From NCBI GenBank assembly GCA_963765105.1, contig CAVXUW010000002.1, positions 806,001 to 870,000 on the forward strand: a stretch of 64,000 nt of DNA. Reading direction: 5' to 3'. Position numbers and translations under genes: made by a program. Of this stretch, positions 51,055 through 59,445 are shown in pieces (positions within the stretch are counted from its first letter, which is position 1; the number at the start of each line of letters is the position of its first letter). This stretch comes from CALMEC01 sp963765105 (lineage in GTDB: Bacteria > Actinomycetota > Thermoleophilia > Miltoncostaeales > Miltoncostaeaceae). Below the pieces are notes generated by a model. That model was not told the origin of the DNA. It did not search any database and worked only from the letters and a program-made list of their open reading frames with translations.

Positions 51055-51933
51055 ATGATCGATCTCACGACAATGTGCCCGACCTGTGGGGCCCCGACGA
51101 CACACCGGGTAAAGCCGCACGACCGGACGCGAACGGTCTCGGCCGAGGTTCGTTGGTGTCTGAGCTGCGCCCGTGGTTTCACCGAGCCCGCGCCGTCAGG
51201 AATATCGGCCGCCTCGACCACGCTGCCCGGCGCTTGGCCGATGCGCCGTGTTGCCGATCGGGTGTTGGCGGGGGAACTCACCCCGTTTCGTCAGGCGGTA
51301 CCTCGGGGTGGACGGGTGCTCGATATCGGTGGGGGAGCTGGTAACCGCGCTCGCGTGCTTGCGCGACTGGGCTACGGCGTGACCGTGGTGGAACCCGACC
51401 CGGCTCAGGCCGCCCACGCGCGAACCCAACTGGCCGGCGTCGCCACCGTCTGCGACGTGGGGATCGAAGACCTGCCTCCCGACATGGCGCTCTTCGACGC
51501 GGCGCTGCTCTCCCACGTTCTGGAGCACCTGTCGGATCCCGACGCCGTGCTTCGCGACGTGCGACAACGACTGCGCCCGGGAGGCACACTGGTGGTGATG
51601 GTGCCAAACGCCGGTGGGTTCGAGGCGCGCGCGTTTCGGGGTCGTTGGCATGCGTGGGAGCCGGCGCGCCACCGGTGGCACTTCACCCGGGTCGGGCTTC
51701 GCCGCCTGGTCGCGCAGGCCGGCTTTGCCGCGGTCGATGTGCGCGTTGCCGGTGGCTGGCGCTACCCGTCGAGCATCGCCTTCAGCATCGCACCGCGCCT
51801 CGATCCGCAGACGTTTCCCGGTATGCGCCTCGTTGGCGCGGCTCTTCCCTTCGTCATGAGCCCCGTGGCTCGTCTACTGGTCGCAGCGGGCCAGGGCGGG
51901 CAGCTTGTCGCTGTTGCTCGCGCGCACGGCTAG
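51055..51933 (+). CDS. SAM-dependent methyltransferase with N-terminal zinc ribbon
   Basis: A 292-residue class I methyltransferase. Residues ~8-40 form a zinc ribbon (MCPTCGAP and WCLSCARG). The Rossmann motifs are VLDIGGGAGNRARVLARLGY (motif I), VTVVEPDPAQAAHARTQL, FDAALLSHVLEHLSDPDAVL and LRPGGTLVVMVPNAGG, followed by the FRGRWHAWEPARHRWHFTRV segment seen in UbiG/class of sugar or lipid C-methyltransferases. The LDIGGGAG and HVLEHL pattern with zinc ribbon suggests cell-surface or lipid substrates, but this is not certain. It converges with the phosphoesterase gene, overlapping by 4 nt. Confidence 0.85.
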   Translation: MIDLTTMCPTCGAPTTHRVKPHDRTRTVSAEVRWCLSCARGFTEPAPSGISAASTTLPGAWPMRRVADRVLAGELTPFRQAVPRGGRVLDIGGGAGNRARVLARLGYGVTVVEPDPAQAAHARTQLAGVATVCDVGIEDLPPDMALFDAALLSHVLEHLSDPDAVLRDVRQRLRPGGTLVVMVPNAGGFEARAFRGRWHAWEPARHRWHFTRVGLRRLVAQAGFAAVDVRVAGGWRYPSSIAFSIAPRLDPQTFPGMRLVGAALPFVMSPVARLLVAAGQGGQLVAVARAHG

Positions 51934-52601
51934 CGGCTTCGGGTCCCCGAACGTGCGATGGTGGCACGCTCGAGCTGTGCGGTCAGGCCGGCGGGGCCGG
52001 CGGCGAGCCATGCCCAGGATGGGCGGCCGTCGGTCCCAACCGGCTCGCCGACGCTGCCCGGGTTGAGAAACAGGCATCCGCCGGCTTCGCGAACGAACGC
52101 CCGATGGGTATGGCCGGTCACCACTGCATCGGTCCCAAACGTTGCCGCAAGTCTCACCAACGCGTCATGGGGTGTCGTCTCGTCGATCATGGCTCCCGAG
52201 GGCGCCTCCGACTCCCCGTGCATCACCAGCACCGTGAATCGACCAACCGGCACACGTACCGATTGCGGCAGCTGCGCCAGGTAGGCGAGGCTGGCCTCCG
52301 ACAGGTGGTGGTGTGTCCACGATCGTGACCCGGTGCGTTCGGCGGCCGGATGCCCCGGCAAACGCGGGGCACGCTGCGTCACCTTGCGGTCGGTGTTGCC
52401 CGCCACGTTCGGCCAACCGAGAAGAGCGATGCGCTCCACACAGGCCTCCGGATGTGCCCCACGCAACACCGCGTCGCCAGTGCACACGCCGTTGCGGATT
52501 CCCGCAGTACGAATCTCACCGAGGACCGCATCGAGCGCCGGCAGGTTCGCATGGACGTCACCGAACACCGCCAACCGCTCGGGCACCGCGCTAGGCGGCA
52601 C
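51930..52601 (-). CDS. Calcineurin-like metallophosphoesterase (YfcE type)
   Basis: A 223-residue phosphoesterase with a two-metal site: Asp and His in LAVFGDVHANLPAL, Asp in GVCTGDAVLRG, Asn in NVAGNTDRKV, His in VLVMHGESEAP, and GHTHRAF with FLNPGSVGEPVGT near the end. Substrate unknown; the family includes small-molecule phosphodiesterases. GTG start overlaps by 11 nt the end of the upstream SOS-boxed membrane gene, so it is probably part of the same damage-induced transcript. Confidence 0.88.
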   Translation of the reverse strand: MPPSAVPERLAVFGDVHANLPALDAVLGEIRTAGIRNGVCTGDAVLRGAHPEACVERIALLGWPNVAGNTDRKVTQRAPRLPGHPAAERTGSRSWTHHHLSEASLAYLAQLPQSVRVPVGRFTVLVMHGESEAPSGAMIDETTPHDALVRLAATFGTDAVVTGHTHRAFVREAGGCLFLNPGSVGEPVGTDGRPSWAWLAAGPAGLTAQLERATIARSGTRSR

Positions 52602-52935
52602 GCGCCAGAAGTTCTGTGGTGATCTGCGTGGCAGTCCGTCGCCGACGACGGTGTTGGCGTCGCGTCCGGACCGTCACGATGCGCGCACGGACGAGCACCA
52701 GGCCGAGTGCGAGCGCACACGCCTGGGCCACCATAAGTGCCGAGGCCGGTGATCCTCCGCCCCACACGGCGGCGAGGGCGGCCAGCAGAAAGCCGGTGGT
52801 GAGCCCGGCGAGTAGCGCCGCCAGGCGCTGGCGGCGCGGCGCCAGCGGCCGCGGAGCCGGTGGCGCAACAAGGGTGAGATGCGGCCGCACGGGGCGAGAG
52901 GGTGCGGCGGGGTGGAAGGCAGTCGCTGTTGTCAT
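52591..52935 (-). CDS. Small two-helix membrane protein behind a LexA box, candidate SOS division inhibitor
   Basis: A 114-residue basic protein. The N-terminal ~38 residues are Pro/Ala/Arg-rich and cytoplasmic (FHPAAPSRPVRPHLTLVAPP), followed by two hydrophobic helices (RLAALLAGLTTGFLLAALAA, then SALMVAQACALALGLVLVRA) and a strongly basic C-terminal tail (TRRQHRRRRRTATQ). No recognised domain. ATG 52935 is chosen since TACAGT ends 7 nt before it. A perfect LexA box overlaps the -35 region. Small membrane proteins of this build, such as YneA, DivS and ChiZ, block division after DNA damage in other Gram-positives; here the gene is divergent from the dcw cluster. Function is inferred from context only. 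Confidence 0.75.
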   Translation of the reverse strand: MTTATAFHPAAPSRPVRPHLTLVAPPAPRPLAPRRQRLAALLAGLTTGFLLAALAAVWGGGSPASALMVAQACALALGLVLVRARIVTVRTRRQHRRRRRTATQITTELLARAA

Positions 52936-52942
52936 GCCCATG

Positions 52943-52948
52943 ACTGTA
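52943..52948 (-). promoter_or_regulatory. -10 element of the SOS-boxed gene
   Basis: On the minus strand TACAGT ends 7 nt before ATG 52935. Confidence 0.5.
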
Positions 52949-52964
52949 ACCCCGAAATCGCGAT

Positions 52965-52978
52965 CGAACAAGTGTTCG
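52965..52978. promoter_or_regulatory. LexA (SOS) box
   Basis: CGAACAAGTGTTCG, an exact CGAAC-N4-GTTCG palindrome of the actinobacterial/Bacillus LexA type, extended to ATCGAACAAGTGTTCGAT (52963-52980). It starts 16 nt upstream of the minus-strand TACAGT, so LexA would cover the -35 position of the small membrane gene. The mraZ promoter is about 140 nt away on the other strand. Confidence 0.9.
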
Positions 52979-53100
52979 ATCAAAGATGCAATGAAACGTA
53001 CCGTGCAATGACCGTGTTTCGCACGTGATGTTGCACCGGGGGTGCGCTGGTTGCGAGTGGGTGCGCGTGCCCACAAAACGGGGGGAATAGGGTTGTTATG

Positions 53101-53130
53101 TGGGGAGGTGTGGGGTAAAGTGGGGACCGC
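53101..53130 (+). promoter_or_regulatory. MraZ operator: three tandem 10-nt boxes abutting the start codon
   Basis: TGGGG begins at 53101, 53111 and 53121, exactly 10 nt apart, and the last unit ends at the base before the mraZ ATG. MraZ is known to bind direct TGGGA/G-type repeats with about one helical turn spacing upstream of mraZ and repress the dcw operon. The -10 element lies inside the array. Confidence 0.88.
53116..53121 (+). promoter_or_regulatory. -10 element of the dcw operon
   Basis: TAAAGT ends 9 nt before the mraZ ATG and is embedded between the second and third MraZ boxes. Confidence 0.55.
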
Positions 53131-53583
53131 ATGCAACGCCCAATGCTCAGCGGAACGTTTGAGTGTTCCCTCGACAACCGTTTTCGACTTGCGATACCGG
53201 CCAAGGTTCGTGAGTACTTCGACGACGGAGCAGCGATCGCCTGGTGGCTCGACGAGTGTGTCGTCGTGGCACCGCGTAAGGACTGGTCGTCGATCGTGGA
53301 GCAGACGTTCGGTCAGTTGAGCGTGCTCGACCCTCAGCAGCGTCAGTTGCGGCGCTACCTGCTGGCCGGCACGTACGAGCAGGACGGTCTCGACAAGCAG
53401 GGACGCATCGTCGTCCCCGAGAAGTTGCGGCAATGGGCCGGTATCGACACCAAGGTGAACGTCGTCGGCGCCGGCGAATACTTGGAACTTTGGAATCCCG
53501 CCCGTCTCGACGATTCGTTCGAGGCGTTGCGCCGAGAGGGGGTGTCCACCCTTGGGGAGCGTCTTAACGAGCGTGGCAACTAA
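53131..53583 (+). CDS. mraZ: Transcriptional regulator MraZ
   Basis: A 150-residue double SpoVT/AbrB-domain regulator of the dcw cluster. Both half-domains are seen: MLSGTFECSLDNRFRLAIPA (residues ~5-24) and EQDGLDKQGRIVVPEKLRQW (about 83-102). It is expected to form a ring and bind the tandem boxes just upstream, controlling itself and the genes that follow. The next gene overlaps its end. Confidence 0.97.
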   Translation: MQRPMLSGTFECSLDNRFRLAIPAKVREYFDDGAAIAWWLDECVVVAPRKDWSSIVEQTFGQLSVLDPQQRQLRRYLLAGTYEQDGLDKQGRIVVPEKLRQWAGIDTKVNVVGAGEYLELWNPARLDDSFEALRREGVSTLGERLNERGN

Positions 53584-54517
53584 ACGTCCCACGCCACACA
53601 TCCCGGTCCTCGTTGACGAGGTCATCGGGACACTCATGCCACAACCCGGTCAAACCATCGTTGACTGCACGTTCGGCGCCGGGGGCCATGCACGCCGACT
53701 GGCGCCCAGCCTCGGTCGCGAGGGCCACTACATCGCCCTCGACCGTGACGCCACGATCGAGCCGCACTTCATCGCGTTCACTGAGCGCGTCGACTGTCAG
53801 ACCACACTGATGCTGTCGGATTTCTCCGACTCACTGCATCGCCTGGCCGATGACGGAGTGGCGGCCGACGGCATCCTCATGGACCTTGGATTGTCGTCGA
53901 TGCAGGTCGACCAGCCCGAACGTGGTTTCTCGTACTCACGAAACGCTCCACTCGACATGCGCATGGATTCATCACAGCCGCGCTCGGCAGCCGACCTTTT
54001 GGCGGAGGCATCGGAGGAAGAGCTCACCGGCTGGTTCCGGACCTATGGGGAGGAGCGCTACTCCCGGGCCATCGCGCGCGCCATCGTGCGTCGCCGTGAG
54101 GAACGTCCCATCGCGAGCACGTGCAACCTGGTCGAGGTCATTCGCGGCGCCATCCCCACCCCGGCGTTGTTTGCCGGTGGCCACCCGGCAAAGCGGGTCT
54201 TTCAGGCGCTGCGCATCGTCGTGAACGACGAGCTCACCATCCTCGAGAACGGCCTCCACGCCGCGTTCGACGTGCTGCGCCCGGGGGGACGCCTCGTGGT
54301 GATCTCATTCCACTCGCTGGAAGACCGCATCGTCAAGCGCTTCATGCAGGCCAAAGCTCGTGGCTGCACCTGCCCGCCGGAGCTCCCGGCGTGCGTGTGC
54401 GGACGGGAGCCGGAGGCCATGTTGGCCATTCCCAAGGCGCTCAGCCCCCGGAAGGAAGAGATTGAACGCAACCCGCGCTCGGCCTCGGCTCGTATGCGCG
54501 CCGTGGTGAAAGCGTGA
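53573..54517 (+). CDS. rsmH: 16S rRNA C1402 N4-methyltransferase RsmH
   Basis: Methylates N4 of C1402 in 16S rRNA. The ~314-residue protein has HIPVLVDEVIGTLMPQPGQT, the SAM motif DCTFGAGGHARRL, LDLGLSSMQVDQPERGFSYS, APLDMRMD, ALRIVVNDEL and GGRLVVISFHSLEDRIVKRF. GTG 53573 overlaps mraZ by 11 nt and fits the family N-terminus. Confidence 0.97.
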   Translation: MATKRPTPHIPVLVDEVIGTLMPQPGQTIVDCTFGAGGHARRLAPSLGREGHYIALDRDATIEPHFIAFTERVDCQTTLMLSDFSDSLHRLADDGVAADGILMDLGLSSMQVDQPERGFSYSRNAPLDMRMDSSQPRSAADLLAEASEEELTGWFRTYGEERYSRAIARAIVRRREERPIASTCNLVEVIRGAIPTPALFAGGHPAKRVFQALRIVVNDELTILENGLHAAFDVLRPGGRLVVISFHSLEDRIVKRFMQAKARGCTCPPELPACVCGREPEAMLAIPKALSPRKEEIERNPRSASARMRAVVKA

Positions 54518-54894
54518 GCGCACGCTCTGCCGCTGCGACCCAGCCACGTCGTGAGCCGGCGCACCGTCCGTCGGAGGCTCCGCGGCCGCGTGCGGTTCCT
54601 CGCACGCGTCGGCGGCGACGGTTTCGGTTCCGCATCCGGCTGGGCCTTGCCGTCATTCCGCTCATCGCAACCCTGTTTGCGGGTGCCGTGTGGCTGAATG
54701 CCACCGAGTTGCGGATCACCAAGAAACAAGGCGAGGTGGCCCGACAGATGACGCAGGTGCAAGAGCAACTCGCCGTCTTGACCTCCAACCAGGCGTCCCT
54801 CGACGAGCAGGTGCGGTTGAGGGCCGAGAAGCTCGGTATGCAGCGGACGAGCAGTGACGATCTGACCTTTGTGGTCGCCCGGTCGGGGCCGTAG
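54514..54894 (+). CDS. ftsL: Cell division protein FtsL-like
   Basis: A 126-residue bitopic protein. A long basic cytoplasmic head (RPRAVPRTRRRRRFRFRIRL) leads to one transmembrane helix (GLAVIPLIATLFAGAVWLNA) and an extracytoplasmic coiled coil (QGEVARQMTQVQEQLAVLTS, SLDEQVRLRAEKLGMQR). Position between rsmH and ftsI and this topology identify the FtsL/DivIC-type divisome subunit; sequence identity in this family is always low. GTG start overlaps the rsmH stop. Confidence 0.85.
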   Translation: MSARSAAATQPRREPAHRPSEAPRPRAVPRTRRRRRFRFRIRLGLAVIPLIATLFAGAVWLNATELRITKKQGEVARQMTQVQEQLAVLTSNQASLDEQVRLRAEKLGMQRTSSDDLTFVVARSGP

Positions 54895-54908
54895 GGGCTC
54901 CCGGCCGT

Positions 54909-56633
54909 ATGGGTGCCACCAGCCGCGCGTCAACAGCCTCACGCCGACGGGTCCAGCTCGTCGCTGTGTGCACCGTCGGGCTCTTCGTACTGTTGGCGCT
55001 GCGCGCCACATGGCTTGGCGCGGTGCGTGGGCCGACGTTGTCGGCCAAGGCCGACCGCCAGCATCTGATCGAGATCAACGTGCCGGCGCGGCGGGGGGAG
55101 ATCGTCAGTGCCGACGGCCAACGTCTCGCTCTGGATAAACCGTCCGTGCTCATCACCGCCGACGCCCGCTACGTTCGTGACCCGCAGAAGACCGCCGAGG
55201 CCGTCGCGTTGGGAACGGGGGGCGACGCCGAGGATGTGGCGCGGATGGTGAAAGCCCTCAGCTCGCGCACGGCATACGTCATCCTGGAAAAGCACGCCTC
55301 GATCCGACAGGAGCGCTACCTCGACAAACGGAATCTTCCCGGCGTGCACTTCACTCGAACCACCAAGCGCCTGTACCCCAAACGCCGTGTGGCCGGACAG
55401 ATCATCGGGTTTACGAACACGGATACCGGCGACGGTATCGAGGGAATCGAAAAGCAGCAGAATGCCAAGCTGGCGGGCCAGGCCGGCCGACGTGTGGAAG
55501 TGCGCGACCCCGAGCTGGGGAAAACCGTCCGTCTAGAGGACGTGCGCGACCCGGTTCCGGGCACCGGAGTGACGCTCAGCATCAACGCAAGCGTCAACCA
55601 AAAGATGGACGAGATCCTCCTCGCCACGCGCAACAAGTACGGGGCCAAGTCGGCCACCGGCGTGATCATGGATCCTCGGACCGGCGACGTCATCGCCATG
55701 GGGACCGTGCCGCGCATCGACGCCAACGATCGCAAACGCCTCAACACGGAAAACGTGCGAAACCGCGCCGTCACCGACGGGTACGAGCCGGGTTCGGTGT
55801 TCAAGCTCGTGACGGTCGCCGGCGTCATCGAGGACGACGTGGCCGAGAAAGACACACCCTTCCTCGTCCCACCGAAGTTCATTGTCGGATCGGGCAAAGC
55901 GCCGGATGGCCTCACCGTCAACGAAGCTCACGAGCGAAGCTACGACAAGACAATGACGACGACGGAAATCCTTCAGGAGTCGAGCAATGTCGGCACGCTC
56001 ATGCTGTCGAAGCTGCTGAACGAGAAGGATCGACTGCGCTACTGGATGGTGCGGTTCGGGTTTGGCACGAAGACCGGCGTTGACCTTGGTGGTGAGACGC
56101 GGGCGCAACTTCCCAAGCTGCCGTGGAACACCGGGCAACGCTGGAACATTCCGCTGGGGCAGGGGATGACGGCCACTCAGTTGCAACAGGTGCGGGCATA
56201 TGCCGCGATCGCGAACGGCGGGTACCTCGTTACTCCACGTTTTGTCACCCATGTCGGTGGGAGTGCCGTCGCGGCGACGAAGCGGGAACGCATTCTGAGC
56301 GAGGAGACGACGCGGGAGGTCACGGCGATGCTCCGAAACGTCGTCGAGGGCACCGACGGCACCGCGCCCGACGCCCGGCTCGAGAACTACTCGGTGGCCG
56401 GCAAGACCGGTACCGCGGAAAAAGTCGATCCCAAAACCGGCCGGTACTACAAGGATCGCTACCGCGCGTCGTTCATTGGCTTCGTTCCGGCCGGCAAGCC
56501 GCGATTGGTGATCTCGGTGATGGTCGACGAACCCAATCCCTCGGGCCCGCGTACCGGTGGCGCCGTTGCCGCCCCGGCGTTTCGTGACATCGCCGACTTC
56601 GCCCTCGGCGCCCTCGACATTCCGCCGGAGTGA
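54909..56633 (+). CDS. ftsI: Septal penicillin-binding protein FtsI (PBP3)
   Basis: The transpeptidase that cross-links septal peptidoglycan. The 574-residue protein has a short basic head, one helix (VQLVAVCTVGLFVLLALRAT), a dimerisation domain (VPARRGEIVSADGQRLALDK, RLYPKRRVAGQIIGFTN) and the transpeptidase domain with SxxK in GYEPGSVFKLVTVAG (Ser at about 296), SxN in LQESSNVGTLML and KTG in VAGKTGTAEK. No PASTA domains follow, as in actinobacterial FtsI. Confidence 0.96.
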   Translation: MGATSRASTASRRRVQLVAVCTVGLFVLLALRATWLGAVRGPTLSAKADRQHLIEINVPARRGEIVSADGQRLALDKPSVLITADARYVRDPQKTAEAVALGTGGDAEDVARMVKALSSRTAYVILEKHASIRQERYLDKRNLPGVHFTRTTKRLYPKRRVAGQIIGFTNTDTGDGIEGIEKQQNAKLAGQAGRRVEVRDPELGKTVRLEDVRDPVPGTGVTLSINASVNQKMDEILLATRNKYGAKSATGVIMDPRTGDVIAMGTVPRIDANDRKRLNTENVRNRAVTDGYEPGSVFKLVTVAGVIEDDVAEKDTPFLVPPKFIVGSGKAPDGLTVNEAHERSYDKTMTTTEILQESSNVGTLMLSKLLNEKDRLRYWMVRFGFGTKTGVDLGGETRAQLPKLPWNTGQRWNIPLGQGMTATQLQQVRAYAAIANGGYLVTPRFVTHVGGSAVAATKRERILSEETTREVTAMLRNVVEGTDGTAPDARLENYSVAGKTGTAEKVDPKTGRYYKDRYRASFIGFVPAGKPRLVISVMVDEPNPSGPRTGGAVAAPAFRDIADFALGALDIPPE

Positions 56634-58138
56634 TCGCCGTGGGCGCTGGTAACATCGCCCACCCGGTGACTCTTTCGGACCTCATCGCGAGCGTCCCCGA
56701 CGCCCGGCTCGCCCCGCCGCGCACGGCAGACCCCTCGGTGAACATCACCCGGGTCGTCTACCGGGCCGATGCCGCCACCCCCGGAGCGATCTTCTGCGCC
56801 GTTCGTGGAGTTCGGGCCGACGGCCACGACTACGCCGAAACCGCGGTCCAGGCCGGGGCGTCGGCCCTTGTCGTCGAACGTGAACTGACCCTCGATGTGC
56901 CGCAAGTCATCGTGCCCGACAGCCGCCTGGCGATGGCTTTGCTCGCCGCGGCTGTCGAAGACAACCCCAGCCGTGACCTGCGCGTTGTCGGGGTCACGGG
57001 TACCAACGGCAAAACCACGAGCGCCTTTCTTCTGCACGCCATGATCGAGGCGGCGGGACTCCGTTGCGGCCTCATTGGCACCATCGAGGCGCGGGTGGGA
57101 GGGCAGGTGGAGGCGGTTACCCATACCACCCCGGAAAGCGTCGATTTGCAGCGCATCCTCGCGCGGATGCGCGACGGCGGCGACGCGGCGTGCGCCATGG
57201 AGGTCTCCTCCCACGCGCTGGCACAGCGCCGTGTGGCCGGGATGGAGTTCGCCGCCGCGCTCTTTACGAACCTCACTCGTGACCACCTCGACTACCACCC
57301 CGATGTGGAGAGCTACTACCAGGCGAAGCGGGCCCTCTTCCTGCGCCCGGACGGCGACGGGCCCAACCCGCCGGGGGCCGCAAACGGCGACGACGAGTTT
57401 GGCTGTCGACTCGCCGCCGAGGCCCACGCGCTCACCTTCGCCGTGGAGCAGCGTGCGGACGTTCATCCGGCTGAGCTTCATCAAACCCGGAGTGGTTTCG
57501 CCGCAACCGTGGCCACGCCCCGCGGACCGTTGGCCATCGAAAGCCCGCTTCGCGGCCGGTTCAACGTCTCCAACGTGATGGGCGTGATCGCGGTCGGCGA
57601 GCTCCTGGGCCTGGATCACGCCGCCATGGCCCGGGGCCTGGCATCAGTTGCCGGGGTACCGGGACGCTTCGAGCCCGTCGATATGGGCCAACCCTTCGAG
57701 GTGCTCGTGGACTATGCCCACACCCCGGATTCGCTCGAGAACGTTCTGCGCGAGGCCCGCAAACTTGTGCCAGAGGGCCGGCGACTCCTCGTGGTCTTCG
57801 GCTGCGGAGGCGACCGTGACCGCGGGAAACGACCACAAATGGGGGCAATTGCCCGCCAATTGGCAGATATTGCGGTCGTGACCTCCGACAATCCGCGAAC
57901 CGAGGATCCCGACGCCATCATCGCGGAGATCGTGGCCGGTGCTCGTGACGGATCGGCTGAGCTGGTGGTCGAACCCGACCGCCGCCGCGCCATTGAGATC
58001 GGCGTCGAACGCGCCGACGTCGGCGACGTTCTTGTCATTGCCGGCAAGGGCCACGAACGCGGACAGGAACGACATGGTGTGGTGAGCCCATTCGATGACC
58101 GCGAGGTCGCCCGCGATGTCCTGGGAGCCGCTGCATGA
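56630..58138 (+). CDS. murE: UDP-MurNAc-tripeptide synthetase MurE (meso-DAP adding)
   Basis: Adds the third amino acid to UDP-MurNAc-L-Ala-D-Glu. The 502-residue Mur ligase has the ATP loop VVGVTGTNGKTTSAFLLHA (about residue 118-130), the TTPESVDLQ substrate segment, the carbamylated-lysine region YYQAKRALFL, YAHTPDSLENVL, and TSDNPRTEDPDAI. The DNPR motif marks meso-diaminopimelate specificity, giving DAP-type peptidoglycan. GTG start overlaps the ftsI stop by 4 nt. Confidence 0.96.
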   Translation: MIAVGAGNIAHPVTLSDLIASVPDARLAPPRTADPSVNITRVVYRADAATPGAIFCAVRGVRADGHDYAETAVQAGASALVVERELTLDVPQVIVPDSRLAMALLAAAVEDNPSRDLRVVGVTGTNGKTTSAFLLHAMIEAAGLRCGLIGTIEARVGGQVEAVTHTTPESVDLQRILARMRDGGDAACAMEVSSHALAQRRVAGMEFAAALFTNLTRDHLDYHPDVESYYQAKRALFLRPDGDGPNPPGAANGDDEFGCRLAAEAHALTFAVEQRADVHPAELHQTRSGFAATVATPRGPLAIESPLRGRFNVSNVMGVIAVGELLGLDHAAMARGLASVAGVPGRFEPVDMGQPFEVLVDYAHTPDSLENVLREARKLVPEGRRLLVVFGCGGDRDRGKRPQMGAIARQLADIAVVTSDNPRTEDPDAIIAEIVAGARDGSAELVVEPDRRRAIEIGVERADVGDVLVIAGKGHERGQERHGVVSPFDDREVARDVLGAAA

Positions 58139-59445
58139 AACTCACGATCAACGAGATCATGAAAGCGGGTGGCGCCCGACTGCCGGTGGGCTCGCCGTCC
58201 GCCGAGGTCGAGGGCGCGTTTGTCGACTCGCGCGAGGTGGTTGAGGGTGCCCTCTTCGTCGGCATCCGCGGCGAAGCCCAAGACGGCGGTCACTACGCGG
58301 TTGACGCGCTGCGGGCGGGTGCCGCCGCGGCGGTGGTGGGTGAGCGCACGTGGAACTGGATGGAAGGTGACTTCCTTTCCATTGGCAAACCGGTGATGAT
58401 CTCCGACAACCCTCAAGTGGTACTCCAGGCGGCAGGGCGGTTGGCGCTTGACACGATTGGCGCCCGGGTGATCGGAGTCACCGGCGCCACCGGGAAGACC
58501 ACCACCAAGGACATATTGCTGGCGATGCTCCTCGCCGCCGGTGCACGTGCGGAGGCGACACCGGGAAATCGCAACACGGAGATCGGCGTCCCGATGTCCC
58601 TGATGGGGCTCAGAATCGACACCGAGATCGCCGTTGTTGAGATGGGAATGCGCGGGTTGGGGCAGATTGCCGAACTGGCGCGACTCGCACCGCCGGAAGT
58701 GGGATGTATCACCGCCATCGGCCCGGTCCACCTCGAGCTCCTCGAAACGGTCGAGAATGTCGCCGCAGCAAAGTTTGAGCTGCTCCAGGCGCTCACGCCG
58801 GGCGGGACGGCTGTGGTGCCGTCGGGTGAGGCGCTTTTGACGCCGCTCCTTCCAACTCTCGATCAAAAGGTGAGGGTCGTCGAGTTCGGCGATGCGCCCG
58901 ACCTCGACCTCAACATGAACCTCGCGACCGCGTGGCAACAGCGTTGTGCGGCCGCGGCCCTCGAGTGTTGCCGAGCCGTCGGATTCGTCCCCGAGGCCGG
59001 TGCCACCATCGACGTGGCGCTCTCGGCAATGCGGGGCAGCATCCGCACCCTCGCCGTCGGGGGCACGCTGATCGAGGATTGCTACAACGCCAACCCCATC
59101 GCGATGCGCGCGGCGCTCACCGATCTGGTGTCACGTCCTGGCCGACGCGTCGCGGTGCTCGCCGACATGATGGAGCTGGGGGCGCAGGAAAACACCTACC
59201 ATCGCGACATTGGCGCGGAAGCAGCCGCAGCGGGGGTGGACCTCCTGATCGCCGTCGGTACCCGCGCGGCGTTCTACGCCGCCGGGGCCGAGGGGATCGC
59301 CACCGTTCATTTCCCCACAGTCGACGATGCCGTGGCGGGAGTGGGGGAGCATCTGCGCAGCGGTGACGTGGTGCTGCTCAAGGGCTCGCGCTCCATGGCC
59401 CTGGAGCGGGTGGCGGCGGTCATCGGCGCCGCCGCGGCGGCCTGA
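58135..59445 (+). CDS. murF: UDP-MurNAc-pentapeptide synthetase MurF
   Basis: Adds D-Ala-D-Ala to UDP-MurNAc-tripeptide. The 436-residue Mur ligase shows the N-terminal VEGAFVDSREVVEGALFVGI, the ATP loop GVTGATGKTTTKDILLAM, the conserved ATPGNRNTEIGVPMSLM, IGPVHLELLETVENVAAAK and the late EDCYNANPIAMRAAL plus VLADMMELG and LLKGSRSMALERV. Overlaps murE and mraY. Confidence 0.96.
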   Translation: MKLTINEIMKAGGARLPVGSPSAEVEGAFVDSREVVEGALFVGIRGEAQDGGHYAVDALRAGAAAAVVGERTWNWMEGDFLSIGKPVMISDNPQVVLQAAGRLALDTIGARVIGVTGATGKTTTKDILLAMLLAAGARAEATPGNRNTEIGVPMSLMGLRIDTEIAVVEMGMRGLGQIAELARLAPPEVGCITAIGPVHLELLETVENVAAAKFELLQALTPGGTAVVPSGEALLTPLLPTLDQKVRVVEFGDAPDLDLNMNLATAWQQRCAAAALECCRAVGFVPEAGATIDVALSAMRGSIRTLAVGGTLIEDCYNANPIAMRAALTDLVSRPGRRVAVLADMMELGAQENTYHRDIGAEAAAAGVDLLIAVGTRAAFYAAGAEGIATVHFPTVDDAVAGVGEHLRSGDVVLLKGSRSMALERVAAVIGAAAAA

